Shown here: positions 46,764 to 56,633 of the stretch, one piece after another
Numbering within the stretch: position 1 is the first letter of the stretch
Layout of the letters: every line of letters starts with the position of its first letter
Assembly (NCBI RefSeq): GCF_000300855.1
Contig: NZ_ALJF01000011.1
Span: forward strand, 124,001 to 188,000
DNA from: Agrobacterium albertimagni AOL15
Lineage (GTDB): Bacteria; Pseudomonadota; Alphaproteobacteria; Rhizobiales; Rhizobiaceae
DNA length: 64,000 nt
Direction: 5' to 3'
Position numbers and translations under genes: made by a program
Notes under the pieces: model-generated
The model's database searches: none
What the model saw: the letters and a program-made list of their open reading frames with translations, nothing else
Told to the model about the DNA's origin: nothing

Positions 46764-49073
46764 TCAAGCCACGCCGGCGTGGGCGGCAATACCGTTGACT
46801 TCGGCCTCTTCCGCAAGGGCGGTGATGGTGTGGGCGGCAATCGGCATCGAGAAGACGTAGCCCTGAATGAGATCGGCACAGTTGTGCTTCTTGATCAGCG
46901 ACAGCTGCTCCCTTGTCTCCACACCTTCGACCACTATGCCGATATCGAGGCCGCGCGTCAGGCTGACAATGCCTCGCAGAAGCTTCAATCGGCGGCCATC
47001 CTGCCCGATATTGCGAACGAAGGAGCGATCGATCTTCACCACATCGACAGGCAGGGTATCGAGGTAGCTGAGGCTCGAGAAGCCGGTGCCGAAGTCGTCG
47101 ATGGAAATCGTAATTCCAAGCGCACGCAACCTGTCGAGAACCGCGCGGGCGGCAGATAGCTCTTCAATTAGGCTGCTTTCAGTGACCTCGAGATGCAACC
47201 GCTTGGCCGAAAGTCCGGTTTCGGCGAGAATCGATTCCACGCTGGCGACAAGGTCGCCCTGCCTGAGATCATGGACGGAGAGATTGACCGAGACGCCAAT
47301 CGTATCAGGCCAGGTGCAGCAATCGAAACAGGCGCGACGCAACACCTGCTGTGTGATCTCTGTGACAATGCCCATCTCTTCTGCGATCTGGATGAAGATG
47401 TTCGGCGCGATCGGCCCCTTCTCCGGATAATGCCATCTGGCAAGCGCCTCGCAACAGACGAGACCCCGCCCATCCGGCGTGAACATCGGCTGGTACACGA
47501 CAGTGATGGCATGCTGGTCAACGGCCGCCCGGAGATCTGCCTTCAGGCGCTGCCGCTCCAGATAACGCGCATCCATTTCCTGGACGAACAGCGTGAAGCT
47601 GCCCCGGCTACGCGCTTTCGATTCGAACAATGCGATATCCAGTTTGACCAGCCAGTCGTCCATGTCGAAGGAAGCACTCTCGACGAGCACGGCTCCGGCA
47701 GAAAAAACCACGGGGACACGCATCCCCTCGACATCATAATCGGCGCTGGCGGCTGCATGCAGGCTGCGCATCATATCTTCGAGGTCATCCTGATCCTCGA
47801 CGTTTGGGAAGAAGCAGATGAAGTGATCGCCCACTTGCCGGCCGACAATCGCCTTGCCTGCGGCAAACGCCGTCAGGCGGGACGCGATGGAGACCAGCAG
47901 CTTGTCGCCGGTCAGATGTCCCTTCAGATCGTTCACATGCTTGAAATCAGCGACATCGAGGATCATCAGTCCGACAATCGTGCCGAATTCACCAGAGCGT
48001 TCCAGACGCTCGCGGACCAGATCGATGAAGTACCCCCGCTGCGGCAGCCCCGTCAAACTGTCGTAACGGGCCATGTGAAGGATCTTGCGATCGGCATGCA
48101 CCCGCGCTGTCACATCCTCGAAGATCAACACGACCCCGCCCTCGTCGCGCCGCTTGGCGGAGAATTCCAGCACCAGATCCTCTGAGAAATGCATGAGCGC
48201 GCGGCTTGAGAGACCTTGCACGAGATGGGCGAGTTGCTTCTGCAGAAGGCTCGACATGGCCCCGTCCACAAACGTATGGCGGACGCCGTAGCGCAACACG
48301 ACATCGAGATCGCAGCCGACGAGGCGGCGACGGTCCCCCAGGCTGAGCAATTCACAGGCCTTCCGATTGACCACCTCGATCCGATTGTTCGGATCGAGCA
48401 TCAACAGACCATGTGTCATGTTGCTGAGAGCCGTGTCGAAGCGGTCGGCAATTTTTGCCATTTCACGAGAGGCCAGAACATTTTCATAGAGGAAGTCGCG
48501 CACACCATTGGCCATCGAGCGCACGGTGAGGCCAAAGGGCACGAGCATCAGCGACAACAGCGCCTTGAAGAGATCCTGTGCAAGAAGGCTGCCAATGATC
48601 ATGGGCACACAGCACGCCAAAGTCTGCAGATCGACAGCAAGCCTTGAACCATAATTGCGGCCGACGACGGACACCATCGAGGCCATGGTCACGGCTATGC
48701 AGGCAAGTTCCGCGAATGTGTCTTCAAAGGCGAGCATCGCGTAACCGCTGCCGACGCCCAGGATTGCAGCAGTTGACGCACCACCGATGACATAGCGGCG
48801 CTCCCAGGCCGCGATCTGCTGGCGAGTGAGCTTCGACTTGTCTTCGCGATCGAAGACAAAGAAGGAGTTCAGCCGGAAAGAGAAAACGGCAACGAAGCAG
48901 GCGCAGAGGAAGAGGTAGAAGGATGCTCCCGTCTGCACATAGACCGTGACGAATGTCAGGATGTGGACAACCATGCCGGTAAACAGCGTGAAGCGGTTGT
49001 CGAACAGAGAGCTCACGAACGACAGATACACATCCGTGGGCACATTCTTCTCATGCCCCCTCTCGGTATTCAT
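46764..49073 (-). CDS. Membrane c-di-GMP phosphodiesterase with degenerate GGDEF and intact EAL
   Basis: A 769-aa protein. Residues ~25-200 contain five to six hydrophobic segments. A PAS-like region follows (FDTALSNMTHGLLMLDPNNRIEVVN, ~residue 215). The GGDEF domain (~345-505) reads GRQVGDHF at the catalytic loop (near residue 415), so the cyclase site is degenerate. The EAL domain (~520-765) is complete: CCEALARW (Glu ~541), LHLEVTES, SIDDFGTGFSSL, VVKIDRSF and VEGVET. It should hydrolyse c-di-GMP. The ATG at 49073 is chosen for GGGAGGG upstream. The preceding 378 bp (49074-49451) contain no gene and only two CAAGCG direct repeats. Confidence 0.9.
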   Translation of the reverse strand: MNTERGHEKNVPTDVYLSFVSSLFDNRFTLFTGMVVHILTFVTVYVQTGASFYLFLCACFVAVFSFRLNSFFVFDREDKSKLTRQQIAAWERRYVIGGASTAAILGVGSGYAMLAFEDTFAELACIAVTMASMVSVVGRNYGSRLAVDLQTLACCVPMIIGSLLAQDLFKALLSLMLVPFGLTVRSMANGVRDFLYENVLASREMAKIADRFDTALSNMTHGLLMLDPNNRIEVVNRKACELLSLGDRRRLVGCDLDVVLRYGVRHTFVDGAMSSLLQKQLAHLVQGLSSRALMHFSEDLVLEFSAKRRDEGGVVLIFEDVTARVHADRKILHMARYDSLTGLPQRGYFIDLVRERLERSGEFGTIVGLMILDVADFKHVNDLKGHLTGDKLLVSIASRLTAFAAGKAIVGRQVGDHFICFFPNVEDQDDLEDMMRSLHAAASADYDVEGMRVPVVFSAGAVLVESASFDMDDWLVKLDIALFESKARSRGSFTLFVQEMDARYLERQRLKADLRAAVDQHAITVVYQPMFTPDGRGLVCCEALARWHYPEKGPIAPNIFIQIAEEMGIVTEITQQVLRRACFDCCTWPDTIGVSVNLSVHDLRQGDLVASVESILAETGLSAKRLHLEVTESSLIEELSAARAVLDRLRALGITISIDDFGTGFSSLSYLDTLPVDVVKIDRSFVRNIGQDGRRLKLLRGIVSLTRGLDIGIVVEGVETREQLSLIKKHNCADLIQGYVFSMPIAAHTITALAEEAEVNGIAAHAGVA

Positions 49074-49451
49074 GATCTGCCCTCCCGGCAAGGTTGGACG
49101 CGAAACCTCAGTTTTCAAGTGATGTCTCTTCCAGTCCTTGTGCCTGCTTTGCGGCGAAAAGCATGTCCTAAAACGTCACAGTCACACGCAAAAACGAAGC
49201 AAAAGCTAAAATGCACTGCTTCGAGGCGTGACGCAAACCACTAAGCGAGAACCTCTTAAAGGCGACATATCGAAATCGTTAAAATGCAAGCGAGCACAAG
49301 CGGGGCGCGCAGGCGAAAAGCCAGCGCCAGCCCCGGCTGCACCCCTCTGACAATTCAACTTTCGTTGCCCCCGCGGGCGGATCCACGCAGTCCAGTTGCG
49401 CGTGGTTTGCCATTGCTCTAAGCACGAAAAGACAAGGGGAGAACAAACACA

Positions 49452-50003
49452 ATGACAATCCTGTTGGCTGTTTCTCGGCTGATCGATGCGATCAACGGGG
49501 CCATCGGGCGCTGGGTTTCCTGGCTGCTCCTGGCCGCCGTCCTGATCAGCGCCGGCAATGCCGTCATTCGCAAGATCTTCGATATCTCGTCAAACGCCTG
49601 GCTTGAGCTGCAATGGTACCTTTACGGAACCGTCTTCATGCTCGCCGCCGCCTATGCCCTGCTCCGCAACGAGCATATCCGCATCGATATCCTGTCAGGG
49701 AGCTGGAAGAAGCGCACGCGCGACTGGCTCGACCTGATACTGCACATCATCTTCCTGGTACCCTTCTCCTTCCTGATGGCCTATCTGGCCTGGCCCTGGT
49801 TCTGGCTGTCCTTCCGCTCCGGCGAAGTCTCGTCGAGCGCCGGTGGCCTGATCATCTGGCCGGCAAAGGCCGTCGTCCTGATCGGCTTCATCCTGCTGAC
49901 TGCGCAGGCCTTCTCCGAAATCATCAAGCGGGCCGCCGTCTTGATGGGACGGATCGAGGACCCGCATACGGTCGCGCCGCAGCCCGAAGGCAAGGAGGCC
50001 TGA
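49452..50003 (+). CDS. dctQ: TRAP transporter small permease (DctQ type)
   Basis: A 183-aa membrane protein with four predicted helices and the DctQ pattern: ISAGNAVIRKIFDISSNAWLELQWYLYGTVFMLAAAYALL and NEHIRIDIL. It forms the membrane part of a tripartite ATP-independent transporter with the DctM gene, which starts 1 bp after its stop. AGGGGAG lies upstream of the ATG. The matching binding protein is encoded convergently at 51983-53089. Confidence 0.93.
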   Translation: MTILLAVSRLIDAINGAIGRWVSWLLLAAVLISAGNAVIRKIFDISSNAWLELQWYLYGTVFMLAAAYALLRNEHIRIDILSGSWKKRTRDWLDLILHIIFLVPFSFLMAYLAWPWFWLSFRSGEVSSSAGGLIIWPAKAVVLIGFILLTAQAFSEIIKRAAVLMGRIEDPHTVAPQPEGKEA

Positions 50004-50004
50004 G

Positions 50005-51840
50005 ATGATCGACCTTATCGCCCACAATCTCGCGCCGATCATGTTCACGACCGTCATGGCCATGCTGCTGCTCGGCTATCCGGTCGCCTTCACGCTCGCT
50101 GCGGGCGGCTTGATCTATTTCGTCGTCGGGGTCGAACTCTCACACATCTCGTCCGAGATCCGCCTGTTCTGGCCGCTGCTGCAGTCCCACCCTGAACGCA
50201 TCTACGGGATCATGTATAACGACACGCTGCTGTCGATTCCGTTCTTCACCCTGATGGGGATCATCCTTGAACGATCGCGGATGGCCGAAGACCTTCTCGA
50301 CACGATCGGCCAGCTCTTCGGGCCGATCCGCGGTGGTCTCGCCTACGCGGTCATCCTGGTGGGCGCCCTGCTCGGCGCCACCACGGGCGTGGTGGCAGCG
50401 TCGGTCATGGCCATGGGCCTGATCTCGTTGCCCATCATGCTGCGCTACAAGTATAATGGCCCGCTTGCCTCCGGCACGATTGCAGCCTCCGGCACACTCG
50501 CCCAGATCGTCCCGCCTTCGCTGGTTCTGATCGTCATGGCCGACCAGCTTGGCCGCTCCGTCGGCGACATGTATGTCGGCGCGCTCTATCCGGCACTGAT
50601 GGTCATTGCCGCCTATTGCGCCTACATCTTTGCGGTCACGCTCGTCAAACCGGAATGGGCCCCTGCCCTGCCCAAGGAGGCGCGTACGCTGGGCGATGGC
50701 GTGACCTCCCTCCTGGTCATGACTGCGATCGGCACCGGTCTCTACTTCCTAGGATACCACCTGCTGTTCACCGGCATCGCCAGTTCCGAATGGCAGCTGG
50801 TCGCGGCCCTCGCTTTCGCCGTCGTCTCCGTCTATGGCTTTGCCCTGATCAATCGCGGCATGAACCTCAATGTCATCTCGCGCCTGGCACAGGAAGTCAT
50901 CGTCGTCATCGTGCCGCCGCTGGCGCTGATCTTCCTCGTTCTCGGCACGATCTTCCTCGGCATCGCGACCCCGACCGAAGGCGGCGCCATGGGCGCCACG
51001 GGCGCGCTCATCATCGCCGCCGCCAAGGGGCGTCTGAACCTGACCATTCTGAAGAATGCATTGGACGCCACGACGCGCCTGTCCGCCTTCGTCATGATGA
51101 TCCTGATCGGCGCCCGCGTCTTCGGCCTGACCTTCTACGGCATCAACGGTCAGGTCTGGGTCGAAGACCTTCTGCTGGCACTTCCGGGTGGCGAATACGG
51201 CTTCCTGATCGTGGTGACAATCATCGTCTTCATTCTCGGCTGCTTCCTCGACTTCTTCGAGATCGCCTTCATCATGGTGCCGCTCCTCGTACCCGTTGCC
51301 CAGAGCCTCGGGATCGATCTGGTCTGGTTCGGCATCATTCTCGGCCTCAACCTGCAGACCTCCTTCCTGACGCCACCCTTCGGCTTCTCGCTCTTCTATC
51401 TCAGATCCGTCGCACCCGAGGGGCAATGGAAGGATAAGGTGACGGGACAGATGCGCGACGGCATCAAGACGCTGGAGATCTACAAGGGGGTGTTGCCCTT
51501 CATCGTCATCCAGTTCCTGGCAATCGTCACCGTCATCGCCTTCCCGGGTCTGGTGATGCATTACAAGGGCAACGCGGTGATGCAGGATCCAAGCACGATC
51601 CAGATCACCATCCCGCAGCCTTCGGGCGATGGCGGAACGACCATGCCGTCCTTCGGCCTTCCACCCCTCGGCAGCGACGGTCAGCCTCCTGTGGGTGGAA
51701 GCGTACAGCCGCCCTCCTTCGGCCTCCCGCCGCTCGACCTCGGCCAGCCGCCCGCCATGCAGCCCCCGGCAGGCGCAGCGCCGGCCGCTCCGGCTCCGGC
51801 TCCGGCGATGGATCTGAGCCAGCCGCCGGTCATCCAATAG
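50005..51840 (+). CDS. dctM: TRAP transporter large permease (DctM type) with Pro-rich C-terminal tail
   Basis: A 611-aa permease. The family core has about a dozen helices; TTGVVAASVMAMGLISLPIML and ATPTEGGAMGATGALI are recognisable blocks, as is GCFLDFFEIAFIMVPLLVP. It moves the substrate with Na+ or H+. The family is normally about 430-600 residues. Here the last ~70 residues are a low-complexity tail rich in Pro, Gly and Ala, with the repeated unit PSFGLPPL at two places and QPP at several. The tail is in frame and codon use does not change, so it looks genuine. A terminator follows. Confidence 0.93.
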   Translation: MIDLIAHNLAPIMFTTVMAMLLLGYPVAFTLAAGGLIYFVVGVELSHISSEIRLFWPLLQSHPERIYGIMYNDTLLSIPFFTLMGIILERSRMAEDLLDTIGQLFGPIRGGLAYAVILVGALLGATTGVVAASVMAMGLISLPIMLRYKYNGPLASGTIAASGTLAQIVPPSLVLIVMADQLGRSVGDMYVGALYPALMVIAAYCAYIFAVTLVKPEWAPALPKEARTLGDGVTSLLVMTAIGTGLYFLGYHLLFTGIASSEWQLVAALAFAVVSVYGFALINRGMNLNVISRLAQEVIVVIVPPLALIFLVLGTIFLGIATPTEGGAMGATGALIIAAAKGRLNLTILKNALDATTRLSAFVMMILIGARVFGLTFYGINGQVWVEDLLLALPGGEYGFLIVVTIIVFILGCFLDFFEIAFIMVPLLVPVAQSLGIDLVWFGIILGLNLQTSFLTPPFGFSLFYLRSVAPEGQWKDKVTGQMRDGIKTLEIYKGVLPFIVIQFLAIVTVIAFPGLVMHYKGNAVMQDPSTIQITIPQPSGDGGTTMPSFGLPPLGSDGQPPVGGSVQPPSFGLPPLDLGQPPAMQPPAGAAPAAPAPAPAMDLSQPPVIQ

Positions 51841-51880
51841 GAGCCGCCCGCCACTCGATCCACATTCGATCACCGAACAG

Positions 51881-51905
51881 GACCCCGGCCACCGCCGGGG
51901 TCTTT
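51881..51905 (+). terminator. Terminator of dctQM
   Basis: GACCCCGGC (51881-51889) and GCCGGGGTC (51894-51902) form a perfect 9-bp stem with loop CACC, then TTT. Confidence 0.8.
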
Positions 51906-51925
51906 CTCGTTTTGCAGCAGACACG

Positions 51926-51953
51926 AAAAAGCCCCGGTCGCGAGACCGGGGCT
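51926..51953 (-). terminator. Terminator of the TRAP binding-protein gene
   Basis: On the minus strand, AGCCCCGGTC (51953-51944) and GACCGGGGCT (51939-51930) pair perfectly around a tetraloop, followed by a T-run (complement of A51926-51930). Confidence 0.85.
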
Positions 51954-51982
51954 GCATTCTAACAAGCGATAGCGTCGGATGA

Positions 51983-53092
<1,110 letters not shown>

Positions 53093-53179
53093 CTACCTCC
53101 CAGTTGTTGCCCCACCGGCGGGCATCGTCGGCCCCTCCCGGCAGCGATGCGCGAGCTAACCATTTTGTCTAAAGCGATT

Positions 53180-53189
53180 CAAGCGCTTG
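53180..53189. promoter_or_regulatory. Palindrome CAAGCGCTTG upstream of takP
   Basis: A perfect 10-bp palindrome with a central CG, the usual layout of LacI-family operators. It lies 91 bp before the takP ATG; a LacI-type regulator is encoded 2 kb away (54921-55937). Two direct CAAGCG half-sites (49287-49292 and 49297-49302) occur upstream of dctQ. The rest of 53090-53344 holds only a GGTTTT/AAAACC hairpin (53297-53315). Confidence 0.4.
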
Positions 53190-53344
53190 GACTCTATTCT
53201 TTTGGATGAGAGCTTTCACTTGAGCGTGCCTGTAGAGGGCAGCCGCTATGTTAGCGCGAACATGTAATAGCGAGAAAGAGACAACACAACCGGAGCGGTT
53301 TTACTGCGCAAAACCACAACGCCCATGAGGCATTCCACGGACGC

Positions 53345-53824
53345 TCAGGGCAGCATCAAGAGCGCCAGATCCGCACCCGGATTATCCGTCACCTCATAGG
53401 AAAAGTGCCGTCCTCGAACCAGTGTCAGCAAGGTAGCTCCACCGGGGTCGCTGATCGTTACGCTGCCATCCGCGTGTTGCGTCCAGGTTGTCGCCCGCGC
53501 CAGACCGGGCCAGACCTCTTCGCAATCGGGTGGAGCGAAGAAGTCGCGACTGCGACTGGTGAGCGCGGCACCGCGCTCCACGAGACAGACGGTTTTCCGC
53601 GTGAAGTTGGACACGGAAAACAGGGCCGGCGGCGAGACCGAAGCCGCATGCAGCCTGGCAGCAAGGGCTGACGGCGCATGGCTGGCCGGTGGAATTGTGC
53701 CGAGCACGATCGGATCGGCGGCCATCCGTTCAGCGCGCTGCGGCAGAGCCCAGATACTGAGCCCGACCGCTGAGATACCTGCACACAGGAGGACTGTCGC
53801 CACGATGGCGAGAGAGGACTTCAT
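53345..53824 (-). CDS. Secreted small protein, possible AprI/Inh-type metalloprotease inhibitor
   Basis: A 159-aa protein with an N-terminal hydrophobic segment (residues 4-27), so exported or membrane-anchored. The C-terminal ~90 residues resemble the AprI/Inh beta-barrel inhibitor family: a cysteine pair (Cys80, Cys101) expected to form a disulfide, then WTQHADGSVTISDPGGATLL and a short terminal strand. AprI proteins block serralysin-type proteases in the periplasm; no protease gene is nearby. The ATG at 53824 is chosen so the signal is N-terminal. It may be cotranscribed with the upstream dehydrogenase (75 bp gap). The family call is tentative. Confidence 0.5.
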   Translation of the reverse strand: MKSSLAIVATVLLCAGISAVGLSIWALPQRAERMAADPIVLGTIPPASHAPSALAARLHAASVSPPALFSVSNFTRKTVCLVERGAALTSRSRDFFAPPDCEEVWPGLARATTWTQHADGSVTISDPGGATLLTLVRGRHFSYEVTDNPGADLALLMLP

Positions 53825-53899
53825 CGGAGCATCCTTCCGCTCGAGACGCCATATCGGAACAGGATGCACCGGCAAGCTTGCGGAAGGCTGACCGCCGAA

Positions 53900-54862
53900 T
53901 CAGCTCTTGGGATGCGGCGTTTCCGGAACTGGCGTGAGCGGCCGTCCCGTGTCGAACCAGCTGACGATATTGTCGACGACGAGGTCGGCCATGGCGTCAC
54001 GCGTCGGGACAGATGCCGACGCGACATGCGGCAGCAACGAGACATTCGGCAGATCGATCAGGGCCTGGGGCACGCGAGGTTCGTCGGCAAAGACATCGAG
54101 GCCGGCAGCAGCGATCGTGCCGGCCTGAAGGGCGGCGATCAGCGCAGGCTCGTCGACTGTCGAACCGCGACCGACATTGATGAGCACGCCGTTTGGTCCG
54201 AGCGCGGCGAGAACTTCGGCATTGATTGCACCATTGGTCTCCGGCGTCGACGGGACGATGGAGATCAGCACATCGACCGCTTCCGCAAGGCCCACAAGGG
54301 TGTCGTGATAGGCAAAATCGACATCCGTGCGGGGGCGCCGCGTGTGGTAGGCAAGTTCGACCTTGAACGGCAGGAGACGGTTGGCAATCTCCATGCCGAT
54401 CCGGCCGAGACCATGAAGGCCGATCTTGCGACCCTTGAGCGAGAGCGGCGAGAGCGGAAAGGCTCCCTCATCTTCCCACCGACCGTCACGCAGATAGCGC
54501 TCGGCGAAATAGAACTGGCGCATGGTGTTGAGAAGAAGCGCAATCGCCGTATCGGCCACCTCATCATTCAGCACATCGGGCGTATTCGTAACGATGACCC
54601 CGGCAGCAGCGGCAGCCTTTACATCGACGCCGTCGTAGCCGGCCCCGAAGCTGCCGATCACCTCGAGTTTCGGCAAACGCTCGATCAGTGAAGCCGGAAA
54701 TCGGCCGGAGACCGCAGCGCCGCGCACCCGCTCCAACCTGTCCGCGTCCACATCAGCGGCAGTGGCATCCGCGATTTCCAGAAGGTCGAACCGATCCGAA
54801 AGACGGTCACGGACGCGCGGATGAATGCGGCCTGGAATAAGCACGAGGGGGCGATCGGACAT
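53900..54862 (-). CDS. D-2-hydroxyacid dehydrogenase (hydroxypyruvate/glyoxylate reductase-like)
   Basis: A 320-aa NAD(P)-dependent D-isomer hydroxyacid dehydrogenase. SFGAGYDGVDVKAAAAAGVIVTN, the Rossmann motif GLHGLGRIGMEIANRL, and the catalytic Arg (INVGRGSTVDE), Glu (DVFADEPRVP) and His (LLPHVASAS) are present. It interconverts 2-keto and 2-hydroxy acids, probably hydroxypyruvate or glyoxylate. This fits the keto-acid TRAP genes next door. It lies 58 bp downstream of the LacI regulator on the same strand. Confidence 0.9.
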   Translation of the reverse strand: MSDRPLVLIPGRIHPRVRDRLSDRFDLLEIADATAADVDADRLERVRGAAVSGRFPASLIERLPKLEVIGSFGAGYDGVDVKAAAAAGVIVTNTPDVLNDEVADTAIALLLNTMRQFYFAERYLRDGRWEDEGAFPLSPLSLKGRKIGLHGLGRIGMEIANRLLPFKVELAYHTRRPRTDVDFAYHDTLVGLAEAVDVLISIVPSTPETNGAINAEVLAALGPNGVLINVGRGSTVDEPALIAALQAGTIAAAGLDVFADEPRVPQALIDLPNVSLLPHVASASVPTRDAMADLVVDNIVSWFDTGRPLTPVPETPHPKS

Positions 54863-54920
54863 GGCTGTCTCCTTGCAGGGCGAGGATCATGGGCGAGCGG
54901 CCTGAAAGCCGGCCCGGGCG

Positions 54921-55937
54921 TTACCGACGGATCGGGCCGGTTGATTGGCGAATGCGCATCTCGGGCTTGATCAGGTGGATCCCATCAGGCTCATGACTGC
55001 CGGCAAGCTTGTCGAGCAGTGCACGCGCGGCAAGCCGCCCGACCTCGGCCTGACCGTTCCAGACGGTGGTCAGGGATGGCGTAGCGATCGAGGCTTCCTC
55101 GAGGTCGTCATAGCCGGTGACCGAGATGTCCTGACCGGGGATGAGACCGGCACGGGCAATGCCGTTCATCAACCCGATGGCGACGAGATCGTTCCAGCAG
55201 ACGGCAGCCGTCGGCTTCTGCGGCAGCGACAGGAAGTTCACCGCCGCTTCGAAACCGCCTTGCTTAGTGCGGGGCCCCGGAATGCGCAGGCCCGGATCGA
55301 CTTCGATACCTGCCTTGCGCAGCGCGTTCACGTAGCCCTGGTAACGGTCGCGCCCCGTGGATGTCTGGTCCGTGCCGCCGATCATGGCGATCGAGCGATG
55401 GCCAAGCCCGATCAGATGATTGGTCGCGAGCGAAATGCCGTAGCTGTCGTCGCCACGATAGATCGGCACATCGAGCCCATCCATCGAGCGGGCGATGAAG
55501 ATCGCCGGCATGCCGTTGTTTTCGGCCAGCAGCACGTCTTCCGGCGGCGTACCGATGGCCGGCGACATGATCACTCCGTCACCGCCCAATTGCAGCAGCG
55601 TTTCGATGAACATGCGCTGCTTGTCGACGCTGTCGTAATGATTCGAGAGAATGAAGGTGTGTCGACTGCGGTCGAGTTCGGTCTCGATGGCTTTCAGGAT
55701 TTCCCCGTAGAACGGGTTCATGATGTCATGCACGACGACACCGATGATCCCGGAGCGAGAGGTGCGAAGGCTCGCGGCCCGTCGGTTGTAGATATAACCG
55801 AGGGCGCGCGCCTGTTCCTTGATCTTCTCGCGGGTATCGACCGCAACGAGCGGGCTGTCACGCAGGGCAAGAGAAATGGTTGCCGTGGAAAGACCAAGCG
55901 TTTCCGCAATGGTCGAAAGCTTTACCTTTTGTGCCAC
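54921..55937 (-). CDS. LacI-family transcriptional regulator
   Basis: A 338-aa repressor. The helix-turn-helix is KLSTIAETLGLSTATISLALR (residues 6-26), then the hinge YIYNRRAASLRTSRSGIIGVVV. The ligand-binding domain has DDSYGISLATNHLIGLGHRSIAMIGG and the FDGYDDLEEASIATPSLTTV-like late block. The effector is unknown; neighbours suggest a keto or hydroxy acid. AT-rich DNA with the palindrome TTTAATTAAA lies 50 bp upstream and may be its own operator. Confidence 0.93.
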   Translation of the reverse strand: MAQKVKLSTIAETLGLSTATISLALRDSPLVAVDTREKIKEQARALGYIYNRRAASLRTSRSGIIGVVVHDIMNPFYGEILKAIETELDRSRHTFILSNHYDSVDKQRMFIETLLQLGGDGVIMSPAIGTPPEDVLLAENNGMPAIFIARSMDGLDVPIYRGDDSYGISLATNHLIGLGHRSIAMIGGTDQTSTGRDRYQGYVNALRKAGIEVDPGLRIPGPRTKQGGFEAAVNFLSLPQKPTAAVCWNDLVAIGLMNGIARAGLIPGQDISVTGYDDLEEASIATPSLTTVWNGQAEVGRLAARALLDKLAGSHEPDGIHLIKPEMRIRQSTGPIRR

Positions 55938-55986
55938 GTTTCCTCCCTCGCAGCAGGCCGGTGGGCGTTCGACCGCCCTTAAAAGA

Positions 55987-55996
55987 TTTAATTAAA
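55987..55996. promoter_or_regulatory. TTTAATTAAA palindrome upstream of the LacI gene
   Basis: A perfect 10-bp palindrome within an AT-rich patch (55980-56006) between the MarR and LacI genes. Possible operator or promoter element; it differs from the CAAGCGCTTG site, so one regulator may not bind both. Confidence 0.3.
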
Positions 55997-56013
55997 CAAT
56001 TTAAGTGGCGATT

Positions 56014-56544
56014 TCAATCACTGTCATCGTCTGCAGGATCGGCAGACCGGATGCCGCCCTGCCCCGACAGATTGCCTTCGATGACCGCCAGCAGCTTGAC
56101 CAGGATCTTCAGTTCCTTGCCCGTCAGACCCTGGATGGCATAGGCCTCGCAGGCTTCCGTAACCGCTGCGATCCTGACGACGCTGCCGCGCCCCTCGTCG
56201 GTCAGATAGACTTTGGTCAGGCGCCCGTCCCGATCATCGGTACGGCGCATGACAAAACCCTGCGCCTCCATCCGACCGATCGTGCGGGTCATGGTCGGCG
56301 CCTTCACGCCGAGCTGGTGGGCCAGCGCACCCGGCGTCTGGCCATCTTCCTGCGCGAGAAGTTGCACCACGCCATCCTGCCCCGGATAGAGCCCGCTTTC
56401 GGCAAGCCCATGGGAAAGCCGGGTTCGCAAGGCACGTGCGACCTGGGTCAGGGTGCCGCTCAGCACGCCCGAAGCCGGCGGCTCCTTCTTCTTGCCTTTC
56501 TTCTTTTCACCGCGGTCCTTGTCGGCCTTGTCCTTTTTCGCCAT
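56014..56544 (-). CDS. MarR-family transcriptional regulator
   Basis: A 176-aa winged-helix regulator. A Lys-rich N-terminal tail (residues 2-22, charged) precedes the domain: LTQVARALRTRLSHGLAESGL, LLAQEDGQTPGALAHQLGVKAPTMTRTIGRMEAQGF (recognition helix) and the wing RRTDDRDGRLTKVYLTDEG. It diverges from the creatininase-family gene and may control it. The basic tail is unusual for MarR and could aid DNA binding. The ATG at 56544 was chosen as first sensible start. Confidence 0.92.
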   Translation of the reverse strand: MAKKDKADKDRGEKKKGKKKEPPASGVLSGTLTQVARALRTRLSHGLAESGLYPGQDGVVQLLAQEDGQTPGALAHQLGVKAPTMTRTIGRMEAQGFVMRRTDDRDGRLTKVYLTDEGRGSVVRIAAVTEACEAYAIQGLTGKELKILVKLLAVIEGNLSGQGGIRSADPADDDSD

Positions 56545-56633
56545 GACTCTCCCCGGTCGACAAACGCTGCGGCCCTCACTGCAATGCGCCGCGACGGCTG
56601 CCATGCATAACGAAGATGATGAGGTTAGACCAG

